Part shown: one piece after another, positions 1 to 10,735 of the stretch | Layout: every line of letters starts with the position of its first letter | Position numbering within the stretch: the stretch's first letter is position 1 | NCBI GenBank assembly: GCA_018907035.1 | Contig: JACCIC010000014.1 | Span: forward strand, 5,121,001-5,185,000 | Reading direction: 5' to 3' | Source of the DNA: Sycobia sp. Sy_11 | Lineage: Eukaryota > Arthropoda > Insecta > Hymenoptera > Epichrysomallidae | Length of the DNA: 64,000 nt | Made by a program: the position numbers and the translations under genes | Notes under the pieces: model-generated | The model's database searches: none | What the model was told of the DNA's origin: nothing | Seen by the model: only the letters and a program-made list of their open reading frames with translations

Positions 1-668
1 TGAGTTGAAATTTTTTAGGTTTAGACATGTGGTTGCTTACGAAATATATTGATAAAGCGTACAATAATTGTACAAGTACAAGTACAATTGACAATTTTTG
101 GTACAAGAGCTAGGGATTGATTTATCATTAATTAATGATCCGAGATTGAGTTTCGTATTTTACTGTTTATGAAACGTGCATGAACGTACGATCGTTCGAA
201 CGAATTTCAATTGCTCAAGTGCGCCAACGAATATCGGTCTAATGAATTTTGAAATCGAATCATCCATGTGCACAAATTTCAGGACGACCGATGATTTTCT
301 TTCATAACGGATTACTTTGTATATCTGCGAAATAATGTCCGTAATTCTTCGACACCGACAGAGGGCATAATTAAAACGGAAAGCTGTTTGTATTCCAGGA
401 GCGCCCCGAGAGAAATTCGCGCGGACGAGATTAAACGATCGCAATTACTCCGGGAGCGTGGCGCAATGAATTTATTCGGATTTCTCGCGAGCTCAAATTA
501 ACAGCTAAAATCGCATCGTAACGAACGCGCGACGATGTTGTTTAACGGATTTGCATCGCCGTCGCTCGATCGACACGGTTTTTCTCAAGTCCAATTAACT
601 AAATTAATAAGTGAATAGAAATTTTTTTTTAGAAATTACAAATACAATTACTACGGCTTAGACTAGCA

Positions 669-741
669 TATAAAAGAAGGGAGTAAGAGGCTAAAAGTCA
701 AGTCAGTGAGAAGGTAGCAGAGTCTGAACCGCTAATGTAAG
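669..741 (+). promoter_or_regulatory. Core-promoter-like cluster (TATA, Inr, donor)
   Basis: TATAAAAG lies at 669-676. Initiator-like TCA triplets follow at 698-700 and 703-705, the first placing +1 at about 31 bases from the TATA start. A donor-like GTAAGT follows at 736-741. The arrangement resembles an insect TATA promoter with a short first exon, antisense to groucho. It could equally be chance in AT-rich DNA. Confidence 0.25.
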
Positions 742-954
742 TGAAGATGCAGGTCAGGCGTATCTTTATGTATGTATATATATATATATAGTATAGACAT
801 ATACCAAAAGACGCGACGAGACATATTCAACGAGTTAAGGGGTGTGGGGTTAGAAGAAAGGGATGGAGAATCTGAGGGAATCCTCATGATCCTGCTAAGG
901 ATTTGTCGCACGTAGTGACATCGTCGTCTTCGCGCTGATTCTAAGACGAAGTTC

Positions 955-959
955 CAGAC

Positions 960-1001
<42 letters not shown>

Positions 1002-1179
1002 CTCTCTATCTATCTCTATCTATCTCTCTCTCTTGTTCAGTCTATTTCTTTCTCTTGCAGCTTCTCATCACTGTCAGCGCCTAGAAATTGAGAGCGAGAG
1101 CGAAATAGAAAGGTAGACGACGATGAAATACGATAAGATATAGGACACGGAAGACAGAGAGATAGAGATAGAGAGAGAT

Positions 1180-1215
<36 letters not shown>

Positions 1216-1305
1216 GGCGGGGTTGTTGGGAAAGGAATGCTGATTAGTCGGTGCTTCTGCGCCATAACACTATAAGTTATCCGAACGCAGGAGAAGTAAA
1301 GCGAG

Positions 1306-1338
<33 letters not shown>

Positions 1339-1345
1339 CCCAGAG
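955..1345. repeat. TC then GA microsatellite pair
   Basis: (TC)n with TATC variants spans 963-1034, and (GA)n spans 1155-1213 and 1306-1338. The TC and GA blocks are complementary to each other, so single strands could form long imperfect hairpins. Open frames here are Ser-Leu or Arg-Glu dipeptide translations and are not genes. Confidence 0.95.
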
Positions 1346-1539
1346 ACGGTAACGGAAGGTAAGATTACGCGAGACGAAGAAGACCATGTATACAGATATA
1401 CCGTGAACTAAGAGAGTTCGAGTGACAGAGAGGGAAAAAGACAGAAGAGAGAGGATCGGGACTACCTGCTATCTTTCCTTATCAATTCCACTTCGTGTTC
1501 CTTGGCGAGCCGAGCTGCTCCTCCTTCTGTTGGACGGAT

Positions 1540-1780
1540 AAGGAGCGTGCGAGAGCGAGAGAGGGAGAGAGAGAGAGTGAGCGAGAGGCAGGGCGGGAGG
1601 AAGAGCGCGGCAGCTGCAAGAGAGAAAGAGCAGAGCGGAAGGAGGAAGAGAAGAGCGGGGCGGAAGACGATGCGGTGGGCTGAGGAAAGCCGGCGGCTTA
1701 ATAGGGAGGAAATTGAGTGCTCGAGCAATATTGAAGGAGGATTCGGGATTCGCGAAAAGGGAGGAGGAGGAGGAGGAATG
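1540..1780. repeat. Purine-rich G/A low-complexity block
   Basis: The plus strand is almost entirely G and A in irregular GAGA/GGAGG units, with (GGA)n at 1760-1778. No coding signal is supported. Confidence 0.85.
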
Positions 1781-1860
1781 GGATGAGAATCTCCCCCTCC
1801 CTCACTTTCCCTCCACCGCGGGGCGTTTTCCTCTTCGCTCCGTGGCAGGATTCTCCGATA

Positions 1861-1878
1861 TGTATGTATATATATGTA

Positions 1879-1916
<38 letters not shown>
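1861..1916. repeat. (TA)n/TGTA microsatellite
   Basis: An imperfect TATG/TATA stretch passes into a pure (TA)n run and ends at a short alternating CG stretch (CGCGCGTGCA). Confidence 0.95.
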
Positions 1917-1917
<1 letters not shown>

Positions 1918-2245
1918 GCGCGTGCACAAACGAGCAGGGAAAGAGAGGGACGGAGAAGGCGAGTATCCGTTGCCCGCTTGCGAATTCCTGGAGCGTGCGC
2001 GCCGACGCTTCCGACGACCGCCGTCGGCTCGGCCCGATCGGCGGTTCCCAATCGCGCCGACTGCATCCTAACTGTATTTCAAACCTCCCCACACACCCCC
2101 ATCTCCCTCTCTCCCCCACTGTCTCCTACTCCGTTTCTACTGCTCCGCATCCTTAGCGGACTCTCGGCCCGATGCACGTGGGAAGAAGAGAGCAGCCGAT
2201 CGGTAAGTACATAAATACATAAAGATTTCGCTGGGGGTTCTATAT

Positions 2246-2246
<1 letters not shown>

Positions 2247-2317
<71 letters not shown>

Positions 2318-2345
2318 GCATATATTTATATATGTGTGTATATAT
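2247..2345. repeat. Compound (CA)n-(CG)n-(TA)n microsatellite
   Basis: About 28 CA units run directly into about 8 CG units (2303-2319) and then TATA/TGTG units. The whole tract is alternating purine-pyrimidine, the sequence type that adopts Z-DNA most readily. Confidence 0.95.
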
Positions 2346-2444
2346 TACGTCGAAGGAGGCACGCAAAGCCGACAGACGTCGTTCTTGTTTCAACGACGCG
2401 TAGTCTAGACAGGGGCGGGCGGTCGATATTATTTCCTCGAAGAA

Positions 2445-2446
<2 letters not shown>

Positions 2447-2489
<43 letters not shown>
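2447..2489. repeat. (TA)n microsatellite
   Basis: An uninterrupted TA run of about 43 bases. Confidence 0.97.
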
Positions 2490-2492
<3 letters not shown>

Positions 2493-3650
2493 GTGAGAAT
2501 TATTGACTTTGGATGGGATGTCGCGTAGGTCGCGCTCGATAATGCGTCGCAATTGACTATTCGACGCGCGATAGAGAAGGTGTCAAGACGCGTGGGAGGT
2601 ATTGTACACATACACGCTCGCGCGCCTACGTATATGTGTGTTTATATATGTATGTTGACGTGGCATTAGTTCAACGGAAAGCGCAGGAGCAGAAATTGAC
2701 GGAACTATCTCCGTGTATGTAGGATCGACGTTTCGAAATGCCGACGAGTGATTTTGCCCTCGCGTATACGATTGAAACGAAATACTCGGCAGCTTCTTGT
2801 GATGGGTGATAAATGGAAAATAAATTATTCACCGTGTATTACAAGGCGTGTGCCATTGAAATGACGTTGAATCAATTACTCGTGCAATATTTTAAGACGT
2901 ATTTCCCGAAAGATCTGTACATTTGGGTACATTTCTGCTGAAATTGCTTTAGTACTCGTAGCTCGACATTGCACGAGCACAGCAAATACGAATGGTGTCA
3001 TATTCAAAGAACAAAATCAAGATAGTCGATTGTATTTTGCACGATTACTTGTAAGATCAAATATCTGAAATGCGTGGTGCGGAGGGACGATTATACGTTC
3101 TGGCCATCTTGCGGCTGCAAGAGGAATCGTGTACCAAAATGGTTATAGGAATTTGAACGGAGCAAAAGATTATATATTAATCAAATATCCTAATATGTTA
3201 TAACTGATGAAGTTAAAGGTGGATAATAAAATAAAAATAGAATTATCTGAATTCTGAGGAAAGAAACTTCGTTGATCATTATCGTCGACATTTTTCGAGC
3301 AGAACTCATGGATTAGAATCGATTTTAAAAGAAAATATCTAACAGCGCCTTTAAGGCAATCTTGTAAATTGTAAAATATATCAAACACCTGTTTTTTATT
3401 TTTATTTTATTTGTTTTTGTTTTTGATTTTTTTTTCTAACACAACCTAGTATTTGCTTGCTAAATCATAGTCGCCGAATAACGAGACAGTGGGACTGCAC
3501 TCTCCCGTTATATATCCCACCCCTTCCCTCCCGCCCCTGCCGCGATTCCTTCCCGTGGACGAAATCACGCGGAACTGGCGCCGGTAACGCGCGCGGCAAT
3601 TTCGCCCCCTCTCCCCCCTCCCTCGTTCACTCCCTCGAGCAATGATTGAT

Positions 3651-3656
3651 ACTCAC
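3651..3656 (-). promoter_or_regulatory. 5' splice donor of exon B
   Basis: GTGAGT directly follows the GGA codon of the IIG motif, a strong consensus donor that fixes the exon end in phase 0. Confidence 0.93.
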
Positions 3657-3794
3657 TCCTATGATTGCGTTGAGCTCGGTCATGGTGACTTGCTTCGCCC
3701 GGTCGACCGCGGTGGCCACTTGCTGCTGGTGCTCCTGCGACAGGAACGGCAGGATCTGGGCGATGATGCCGTTCAGCCTCTTCGCTATCTCCGT
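3657..3794 (-). CDS. gro: Groucho/TLE corepressor, internal exon B (Q domain, 46 codons)
   Basis: This 138-nt minus-strand exon opens with [20 protein letters not shown] and closes with [14 protein letters not shown]. That is the second half of the Groucho/TLE Q-domain coiled coil: leucine and isoleucine heptads (residues 3-18), the PFLSQEH block (residues 16-22), a QQQV segment, and the family signature AKQVTM-ELN-IIG. The product is a nuclear corepressor; this part mediates tetramerisation. The exon is phase 0 at both ends. The acceptor is TTACAG with a modest pyrimidine tract. The donor is GTGAGT directly after the GGA glycine codon, where the known proteins continue with glutamines. Compared with Drosophila the segment is collinear with no gap. 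The reading frame is intact and GC-rich at third positions, unlike the AT- and microsatellite-rich DNA around it. It joins exon A across the 51,091-bp intron. The next downstream exon is outside the window. Confidence 0.96.
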
Positions 3795-3830
3795 CTGTAA
3801 TCAGAATTGCAAATGGGGGCAAATTAGTGA
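3795..3830 (-). promoter_or_regulatory. 3' splice acceptor of exon B
   Basis: On the minus strand the acceptor ends GATTACAG just before ACGGAG. The pyrimidine tract is weak and interrupted (a CCCCC run, then ATTTGCAATTCTG). CTAAT about 28 bases upstream could be the branch point. The weakness matters because this site must be paired with a donor 51 kb away. Confidence 0.9.
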
Positions 3831-3888
3831 AGTTCGCGTTGGGTATCGTTGGGGGGGGGATTTTTGTTTATTATTTTTATTTGTACAC

Positions 3889-3934
<46 letters not shown>
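3889..3934. repeat. (TA)n tract next to the exon B acceptor
   Basis: A TA run (with one ACAT interruption at its left end) lies about 95 bases upstream, in transcript sense, of the exon B acceptor. It has a counterpart near the opposite end of the same intron at 54788-54832. Confidence 0.96.
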
Positions 3935-3940
<6 letters not shown>

Positions 3941-5930
3941 TAGCTTATATGACAGACCAAAGTATATGCTTTATGCATGGAGTTGAATATGTACTATTGA
4001 ATTGAAGTTAACTGTAGGTGTAATGATAACTTCCGTTCAAACGTAAAATTGCTATTGAATTGGAAACGAAAGAACTATTTTTAGCCGAAGATCCTATAGC
4101 ATAAATTACGTAAAGTATTTTTCAATGATTTTCTTTACTAGTTATATATATATACACCGCTTCCTCATTTATATATTTATTGTCTCCATGATCAAAAGTT
4201 AAATTTCAACAATCACAGTAATTTCAAACAAGTCTTATCCTTGTTTGCGTAATTTCAAGCAGTTCCTTTGCCATTATCCATTCTTTGTGAAATCGTAAAA
4301 ATCAAAGCGGTGCCTCACAAAGCAAATGCCCAGGAATCAATTCGCAAGATATAAATCGATAACGTTAAGTTTTTCGGTTTAATAGCAATCATCGTACGTT
4401 CAAGATTAGGCCATCTGCCATTTTACCGAGGAGCCCGGCAGATGTTTACTAATCATTTCAAATTGATCACAATTTTAAGTTCATTTTTCAAAGAATCTTT
4501 TTCTCACATACGTTTTCTGGAAGTTAAGTCTTTATTTTTGAAAGTATAAGGTCTTCGTAAAAAGAACAAAAGTTTTAATTCTATCAAGGAAACTGATCTC
4601 TCTCGTCAACAACAAAAAATTTCCAATGTGTGAATTGTTACGCTTCTATACCATTTTACCATTACAATTTGTTTCGAATACGTCAGCGTTTCAAAGTGCC
4701 AAATGCTAAAGGGTAATTGCTATTAGTAAAGAAAGAAGAGCAAGGAATATCGAACTGACTACAAAAGAAGAAGAAGAAAAAGAAGAAGAAGAAGAAGAAG
4801 AAGAAAAAGAAAACAACAACAACGGCGAAACTTATATTAGAAGGTGAGAGCCGGCGGGGTGGAGTCGAAAACGGGGTCGAGTAGAGAGCAAATAGCTTCC
4901 TTCCGGTCCGAGGAGGAGAGGCCGGAGATGCGTCTATACAGCGCGACACTTCGGAGTTTCTCTGTGTGTACCTTCGTCGCGCGGCGGGGTCGAACAACAA
5001 AAAAAACACGGAGGGATGGGTGGTCCAACGAGGGCCTCGGAGTGAAATGAACGAGAATGAGCAGATGGCGGTGTACCAACAGAAATTACGTGGTTGTCCC
5101 TACCGGCAATCGAGCTTGATGAATAATTCTTCCAACCGACAAAGCCGGAGACACAAAAATATACTTTATCTTTTTGCGCGAGTTATTTCCGGTCACCATC
5201 TGCCAGGTCTTAAGTTGATAAAATAGTTCGGTGTATAGGAGTGTGCCTGTGTGTATGTAGCGAAATCCTTATCGTTCCTTATTTGAATTCAATATGTAAA
5301 ATGTAATAGAGAAATCATAGTTACTAATAACCATAGATTTAAAGAGAGAGAGAGAGATTGTTATTAAATACAAATGTAATGTAAAATAAACATTCAATGA
5401 GTAAAGCAAAATTTTCGATTAAGTAAGCAAGTGTCGACGTTAGATAAACGACAAAGGATGGAATTTAATGGCCTTTTCTCGTATTACAGATTATGTAAAT
5501 ATTGTAACTGTTTAAAAAATTAAATATCAAGTGTTTTTAGAGAGCCACATAACCGACTTTATTGTCAATAATATTTACTCATTTATGTAATTGCGGTGAA
5601 ACGCGTTACTTACAATTCGTTAATTATTTCTCTAAAAACAGATCAAAAAACAAATCATCTCTCACTCGGCAATTTATTTGTTTCTTGTATATATAATATA
5701 TATATATATTATGATAGGAATACAGAAAACTATTAAAAGTTAAGCAAACCTAGCGTAGATTTATCCATTCGCGTGTTACTTTACTATTACTGCCGCCTAC
5801 CGGCCAATTCGTGCATCTAGCAGATAAATAAGTTTCTTCTTCTTCTTCAAAGAAGTAAAAGAAAAAAAAACGCTATAGTATCAAATTACGAAAAATATCA
5901 TTCTAAAATTAACGTAACGCGTAATAGACA
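3935..5930. other. AT-rich intronic sequence with a (GAA)n tract
   Basis: Mostly unique AT-rich DNA. (GAA)n with AAA interruptions occupies 4764-4820. A short inverted repeat, CATCTGCC at 4412-4419 and GGCAGATG at 4437-4444, has a 17-base loop and each arm contains a CAnnTG E-box. Short GA (5341-5356) and TA (5692-5710) tracts occur. No gene seen. Confidence 0.7.
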
Positions 5931-7120
5931 GGTGTACGCCGAGCTAACCGAGCTTCATCGATATACTAACTTCTAAATTGAGCCGCGCGCCGGGCGATCC
6001 GAGAGCTCTGTCCTATATATAAACGCGTCCAACTTCTCGCGGTACGTGCGGGGGATCGAATTATCGTAATGGATCGGGCATCGACCGTTATAATCACTTT
6101 GAGGAGAGGGCGGGCTTTAGGGGTGGGGGGGATACGGAGCGCTGAAAATCGATGCTAACGAAATTTGTCGTATCTCATCCGTTCCCCGTACTCCCCCACC
6201 CCGTTGCATTCGTTTAATTCGATCGTAATCGTATTCGAGCCGAGCCCGCGGCCGAGATTCATTTATGCCTCTTATTCGGAAAAATGAGAGAACTTCTTGC
6301 AGGAGAATAACTTAATTCGCATTTATTAAAATATTTGAGAACTTTAACCGCGCGGAGACGGAGAAAATATCTTCGATTCGACGGGAGAGCTTGGAAATTC
6401 AGTTAGAACAAGAATACCAAAAAAGCCGTGCAGTTCCTTTTGTCATTTTTTTTTTTTAGTAAGAGGAAGAAAAAGGCGTGAATATTAGTTGGGATGCATG
6501 GGTTAATATTTGGTGTACAACGACCTCTCTCTCTTCGCAATCGCGTGGAGTCGGGTATATAGTCGAGGTCCCAGAAATGATTTCCGAACGAAGTTTTTTT
6601 TTTCTTTCTTTTTTTAATGAGAGATACCGATTTTCACTCATTTTTAAGTTTAAATATCAATGATTCGCTCACCATGAGCTAGAAAGACACATTTGGCAGT
6701 TTTTTTCCCCTTTTCATCGTCGCGATTATTTACGTTGTCATTATTCGCTTTAGAAATCATAGCGTCGCAATGCCGAGATTCGATGTCACTCCGGCCGAAT
6801 TCGACGACGACAATGCATCGCGGAAAACTTGGTCCATTTCCAGTAGACGTGTAACGATCGCTATGGCAATGGACTGACAGAGCTTATTACGAGTCTACAC
6901 GCGTGAGCATCTAGGCAGGGCACGTAGCTTCGTTGCGATTGCACGAAATTGACGTGTTCGACTTGTAGCGAATGACTTGTCGGGCAATTGTACTTTATTG
7001 CCACAATAGCCATTATACGCGCCGAATTTATTGAAATGTACCAAATATTTGGCTATTGGCGAGGTCGGCCAGATCAATACTTGAATTCAGATTTTCGTTC
7101 GGAGTCCCTTTCGCGGTAGT
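5931..7120. other. Mixed-composition intronic sequence
   Basis: A short GC-rich patch (5980-6250) with G- and C-runs is followed by AT-rich sequence. TATATAAA at 6014-6021 resembles a TATA box but has no clear partner elements. No gene or repeat is recognised. Confidence 0.6.
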
Positions 7121-7131
7121 GGTTCGGAAAT

Positions 7132-7210
7132 TGTTCAGAAATTCATGCTCGGAAAATGTTCAGAAATTCGTGCTCAGAAGAACAAAAATGTTCAGAAATT
7201 CATGCTCGGT
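7132..7210. repeat. Three-copy short tandem repeat (unit about 24-33 bp)
   Basis: The unit core TGTTCAGAAATTCATGCTCGG occurs at 7132, again at about 7157 with CGTGCTCAG, and again at 7189, separated by A-rich spacers of unequal length. A half copy (TTCGGAAATTG) precedes it at 7123. It is a minisatellite-like local duplication in otherwise unique DNA. Confidence 0.85.
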
Positions 7211-7426
7211 AATTCCTTCTTGAGCTGACTAAAGGGCCAATGTTTAATTGGTGGTGAAAGAAAAAACAAACAAAAATAATCGTCGGTTACGCGGACACTC
7301 ACGTACAGAACCACCAATTCGTTTCTGACATCTTTTCGCGCGAGGAAATCCCATAAATGGCTGTACAAACAAAATCTCATCGCCGCGATGTTTGAGCATC
7401 TGCAGCGAGAGGAACGGGAAAAGGGT

Positions 7427-7595
7427 TCTCTCTCTCTCTCTCTCTCTCTATCTCTCGCGAATCGCTACGATCTCATCTGAAATGATACAACTCGAGTAGT
7501 CAACAAGAAAAGAGATAGAGGAAAGAAAATGAAACTGGCAAAAAGATCAGAAAAGAAGAGAAAAACTGATCGAATGTGCGAGTGCTGTGTACTAT

Positions 7596-7640
<45 letters not shown>

Positions 7641-7775
7641 CAAAGAAATGTAGCAATGAACCCACGCTCGAGAAATCCGCGAGAGCCCGTCCGATGACGG
7701 AGCATCAGCGCCCCAGGCCAGACACCTAGAAAGAGTGATAGGGAGAGAGTGCGAGAGACAGAGAGATGAAAAGAA
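7427..7775. repeat. TC and GA tracts
   Basis: (TC)n at 7428-7456 and (GA)n at 7597-7640, plus a diffuse GA stretch to 7770. Open frames across these are dipeptide translations only. Confidence 0.93.
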
Positions 7776-7970
7776 GTACGCGCTTCGAGAAAATCCGCAA
7801 ATAAGACCAACTTATCTATATATACATTGATAAACTCTTTTCTCTAGTGCTTTTTGTCTCCATTTCTGACCGTTATAGAGCAATCCCGCGGGGGCTGTAC
7901 ATCGTCTCCTGCATTTCACTCAAGCTCACCGCATATTACACACGGCTCGTGCGTCAAATTCACTTAACGC

Positions 7971-7972
<2 letters not shown>

Positions 7973-8024
<52 letters not shown>

Positions 8025-8042
8025 TATATATATATATATATG
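7973..8042. repeat. (TA)n-(CA)n-(TA)n compound repeat
   Basis: A TA run, a short ACACACAC insert at 8016-8024, then a second TA run. Confidence 0.96.
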
Positions 8043-8195
8043 TCCATATAGATATATAAACCAATGCCTCTTTTTCTTTCTCGCACGCGATCTATATTAA
8101 GCAATATCATGCCGGCGCGTTTCGTGCAGCTCTCGATCTACGCCTATAAATATATATTTATTATCTATCGCTCCTCCGCGCCAATGTACGCGCGC

Positions 8196-8197
<2 letters not shown>

Positions 8198-8242
<45 letters not shown>
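8198..8242. repeat. (TA)n microsatellite preceded by CGCG
   Basis: A TA run directly follows the alternating CG stretch ACGCGCGCGTG at 8188-8198, making one long alternating purine-pyrimidine stretch. Confidence 0.96.
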
Positions 8243-8248
<6 letters not shown>

Positions 8249-8456
8249 GTCGATATAACATGATTATATCTATATATGTGGAATTAATCGGGGCGCGCAT
8301 TAAGCAGGAAGCAGTTTAACGCCTCTATAATATCTATCTCGCGCGTGCTTGTGGTTATATTGATCGCTGAGGTACAGGCCAAGTAAAATAAATACATGCG
8401 CTCTAGTATATATACATATATAACTCCTGCGTGCCGATGTTAATCTACTCGACGCG

Positions 8457-8459
<3 letters not shown>

Positions 8460-8512
<53 letters not shown>
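8460..8512. repeat. (TA)n microsatellite
   Basis: A pure TA run of about 49 bases. It is the third long TA tract within 540 bases. Confidence 0.97.
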
Positions 8513-8960
8513 AAACGCATTGATTTACGTCCATTAGCGCAGGCTCGCGCAAGCGCACGAATTGCACGCGAACAGAGTGTCGGCGGTCGGTCGGTCGGTG
8601 GCAGGAGGTGGGGGGGGGCGGGCCGGGGCGGACGAGAATGTAACTCGCGAGCGAGGTGTAAATACAAGCGGTTTATGCACGCTTGAACGCTCGCTCCGTC
8701 GACCGCCCGCCCGCCTTTCACTCGCCGCTCGTGCCTCATAGACGTGTTATATTATCCGGAGACCTCTGACAAAAACAAAAAACGAATCGTTTTAGATTGC
8801 GTATCGGGCGCCGCCCGTCAGGAATCGCGGGTCTATACACACACACACACACATATATATATTTGGGGCTGGGACCTTCTATATAGTCGCCTGTATATTC
8901 TTAGATTATGCGGCAGCGATCGGAAGATCGAGAAGGCGATGAAGGGGTTTTTTTTTTAGA
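8513..8960. other. GC-rich intronic block
   Basis: It contains four tandem GGTC units (8582-8600), a run of nine G residues and, at 8837-8862, a short CA/TA compound repeat. No gene is supported. Confidence 0.6.
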
Positions 8961-9900
8961 TCACTGAGTTTTTCAGAATAAATATTTGGACTATCGCAAA
9001 AGTTTTAAAGTAAGTTGTATAGAGATAGAATTAAAATATTTCAGACACAGAAAATCAATTCGATATAATAATGTGATTTCAATTCTTTGTAATCAATTAC
9101 AAAAAACAAAAACAAAATCAAACAAAAAAGCATCGTTTAAAATAATATTCAAAATATTATATAACAAATTGAAAATTAGTTTTAAAAAAATGATTATATT
9201 TCAACCACGAAACAGATTGCGATCACATGCAATTATTTAAAATATTTTTCAGCAAAGTGAGAAAAAAAATTCTGAAAAATACCATTTACCATTTGTTCCA
9301 ATTATACGAAATACTTCGATATCGTGATCAAAGCAATTACACTCCATACGAAACGATTCCAAGTTAGTTGACGTATAATAAAAAAAAAAAAAACAATTTA
9401 GGATACCTAAATCATGCAAAATCATATGCGAAGTCCTAAAATAGCGTCGGGCAATCAAACGCACCGATCCTCGGAACAAGGTTTGCAATATGGTTTTGAA
9501 AGACTGAGCCAAGCCTGAGAAATTAAGAAATTTAATCGGTTAACAAAAGCCTTCGATTTCCTTTTTTCCTTTTTGCTGTTCATGATAGTGCAGATGAAGA
9601 TATCCACTGATAAGGAAGCCGTGATTTATAGACAGCTCATAGAGAAGCCACGGGCTAGCGTATTGTATACCGAGAAATTCGATAATTGAAACGCCGACCC
9701 CTGCCGACGCCCGTGAAACTTTCTCGGCCAAGTTTTCCTCTCAATCTCTTTCTCCCTCTCTCTCTCTCTCCACTTTGGGGTGGAGCGCTTATACGTCCCG
9801 ACAAGGGATGAAGAGATGAAAGTGAATTTCAAAAACACGGCTTTTCTCGGTATATATTATATAGTCGACCGCTTCTTCCTCTTGCTGAAATTCACTAACG
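8961..9900. other. AT-rich intronic block
   Basis: Mainly A/T-rich unique sequence with scattered A and T homopolymers. Open frames are short and Lys/Asn/Ile- or Phe-rich, as expected from composition. No recognised feature. Confidence 0.6.
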
Positions 9901-9935
9901 AGATGTCTTTTATAAATATATTATTCAGATGATGC

Positions 9936-9937
<2 letters not shown>

Positions 9938-10006
<69 letters not shown>

Positions 10007-10010
10007 AGGT
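9938..10010. repeat. (GA)n microsatellite
   Basis: A GA run of more than 60 bases with one AAAG interruption, grading into GGGAGG. Confidence 0.97.
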
Positions 10011-10168
10011 ACAGAGATTTTAAAGGAAAAGCAAAAGAAAGTCGAAGAAAACGCGGACTCGAAGCGATAGAAAACTGAAGAGGGGTATAGTATTGATATA
10101 CATATATACACCCAAGAAGATTATGAAAAATGCAGCTCAGAGAAAATTCAATGCTGCTTCTTCAAAAA

Positions 10169-10170
<2 letters not shown>

Positions 10171-10211
<41 letters not shown>
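10171..10211. repeat. (TA)n microsatellite
   Basis: A pure TA run of about 41 bases. Confidence 0.97.
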
Positions 10212-10214
<3 letters not shown>

Positions 10215-10299
10215 GGCGAAGCGAGAGAGCGAGATGCAGCAGCAAAAGCAACATCTTGGCATACATAAATTCCGCGGGGAGAAATATCCCCGGCTTTAT

Positions 10300-10700
10300 T
10301 TCTATTTGCTCTTTATTCGATCATCCTCCTTCCCCAACGCCAACCAACCTCTCCCACTCGCCTCTTCCTCTCTGTCTTTTCTTCTCTCTCTCTCTCTCTC
10401 TCTCTCCATCTCTCTCCCTCTACTCGTTACCACCGCGAAGGGGCGCACGCTGCAACAAAAAGTCCGGATGGTGAAGCCGTGGGCGGCTGAAATAGAGATG
10501 AGATGGGAGCGGGAGGAGAAAAGTAGATGGGAGGAGAAAAAGCCAAGTGGAAGAACATAAACACCGAGTCAGTTCGGTTTGGCTCTCTCGCTCTCTCACC
10601 CTTTCCGCTCGTTTCTCCCTCACTCCGGCATCGCGCACTTGTCGAGAAAAGAGCGAGTGGGCGGTGGAGGGATCGAGGCGGGAAAACGATAACGATATTG

Positions 10701-10735
<35 letters not shown>

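Larger units (their letters stand above)
1..3656 (-). other. gro: Partial groucho intron downstream of exon B
   Basis: This is the 5' part of the intron that starts with the GTGAGT donor of exon B. The following exon, expected to begin with glutamine codons, was not found, so the intron is at least 3,656 bp. The first ~640 bases are AT-rich unique sequence with no recognised feature; 950-2490 is rich in microsatellites; 2500-3470 is AT-rich unique sequence in which I see nothing specific. Confidence 0.85.

Noticed and set aside
1590..1645. Minus-strand acceptor-like site (pyrimidine tract then TTGCAG) as the next groucho exon
   Set aside because: The sequence after it does not encode the expected glutamine-rich Groucho continuation; the pyrimidine tract is simply the complement of the purine-rich block.
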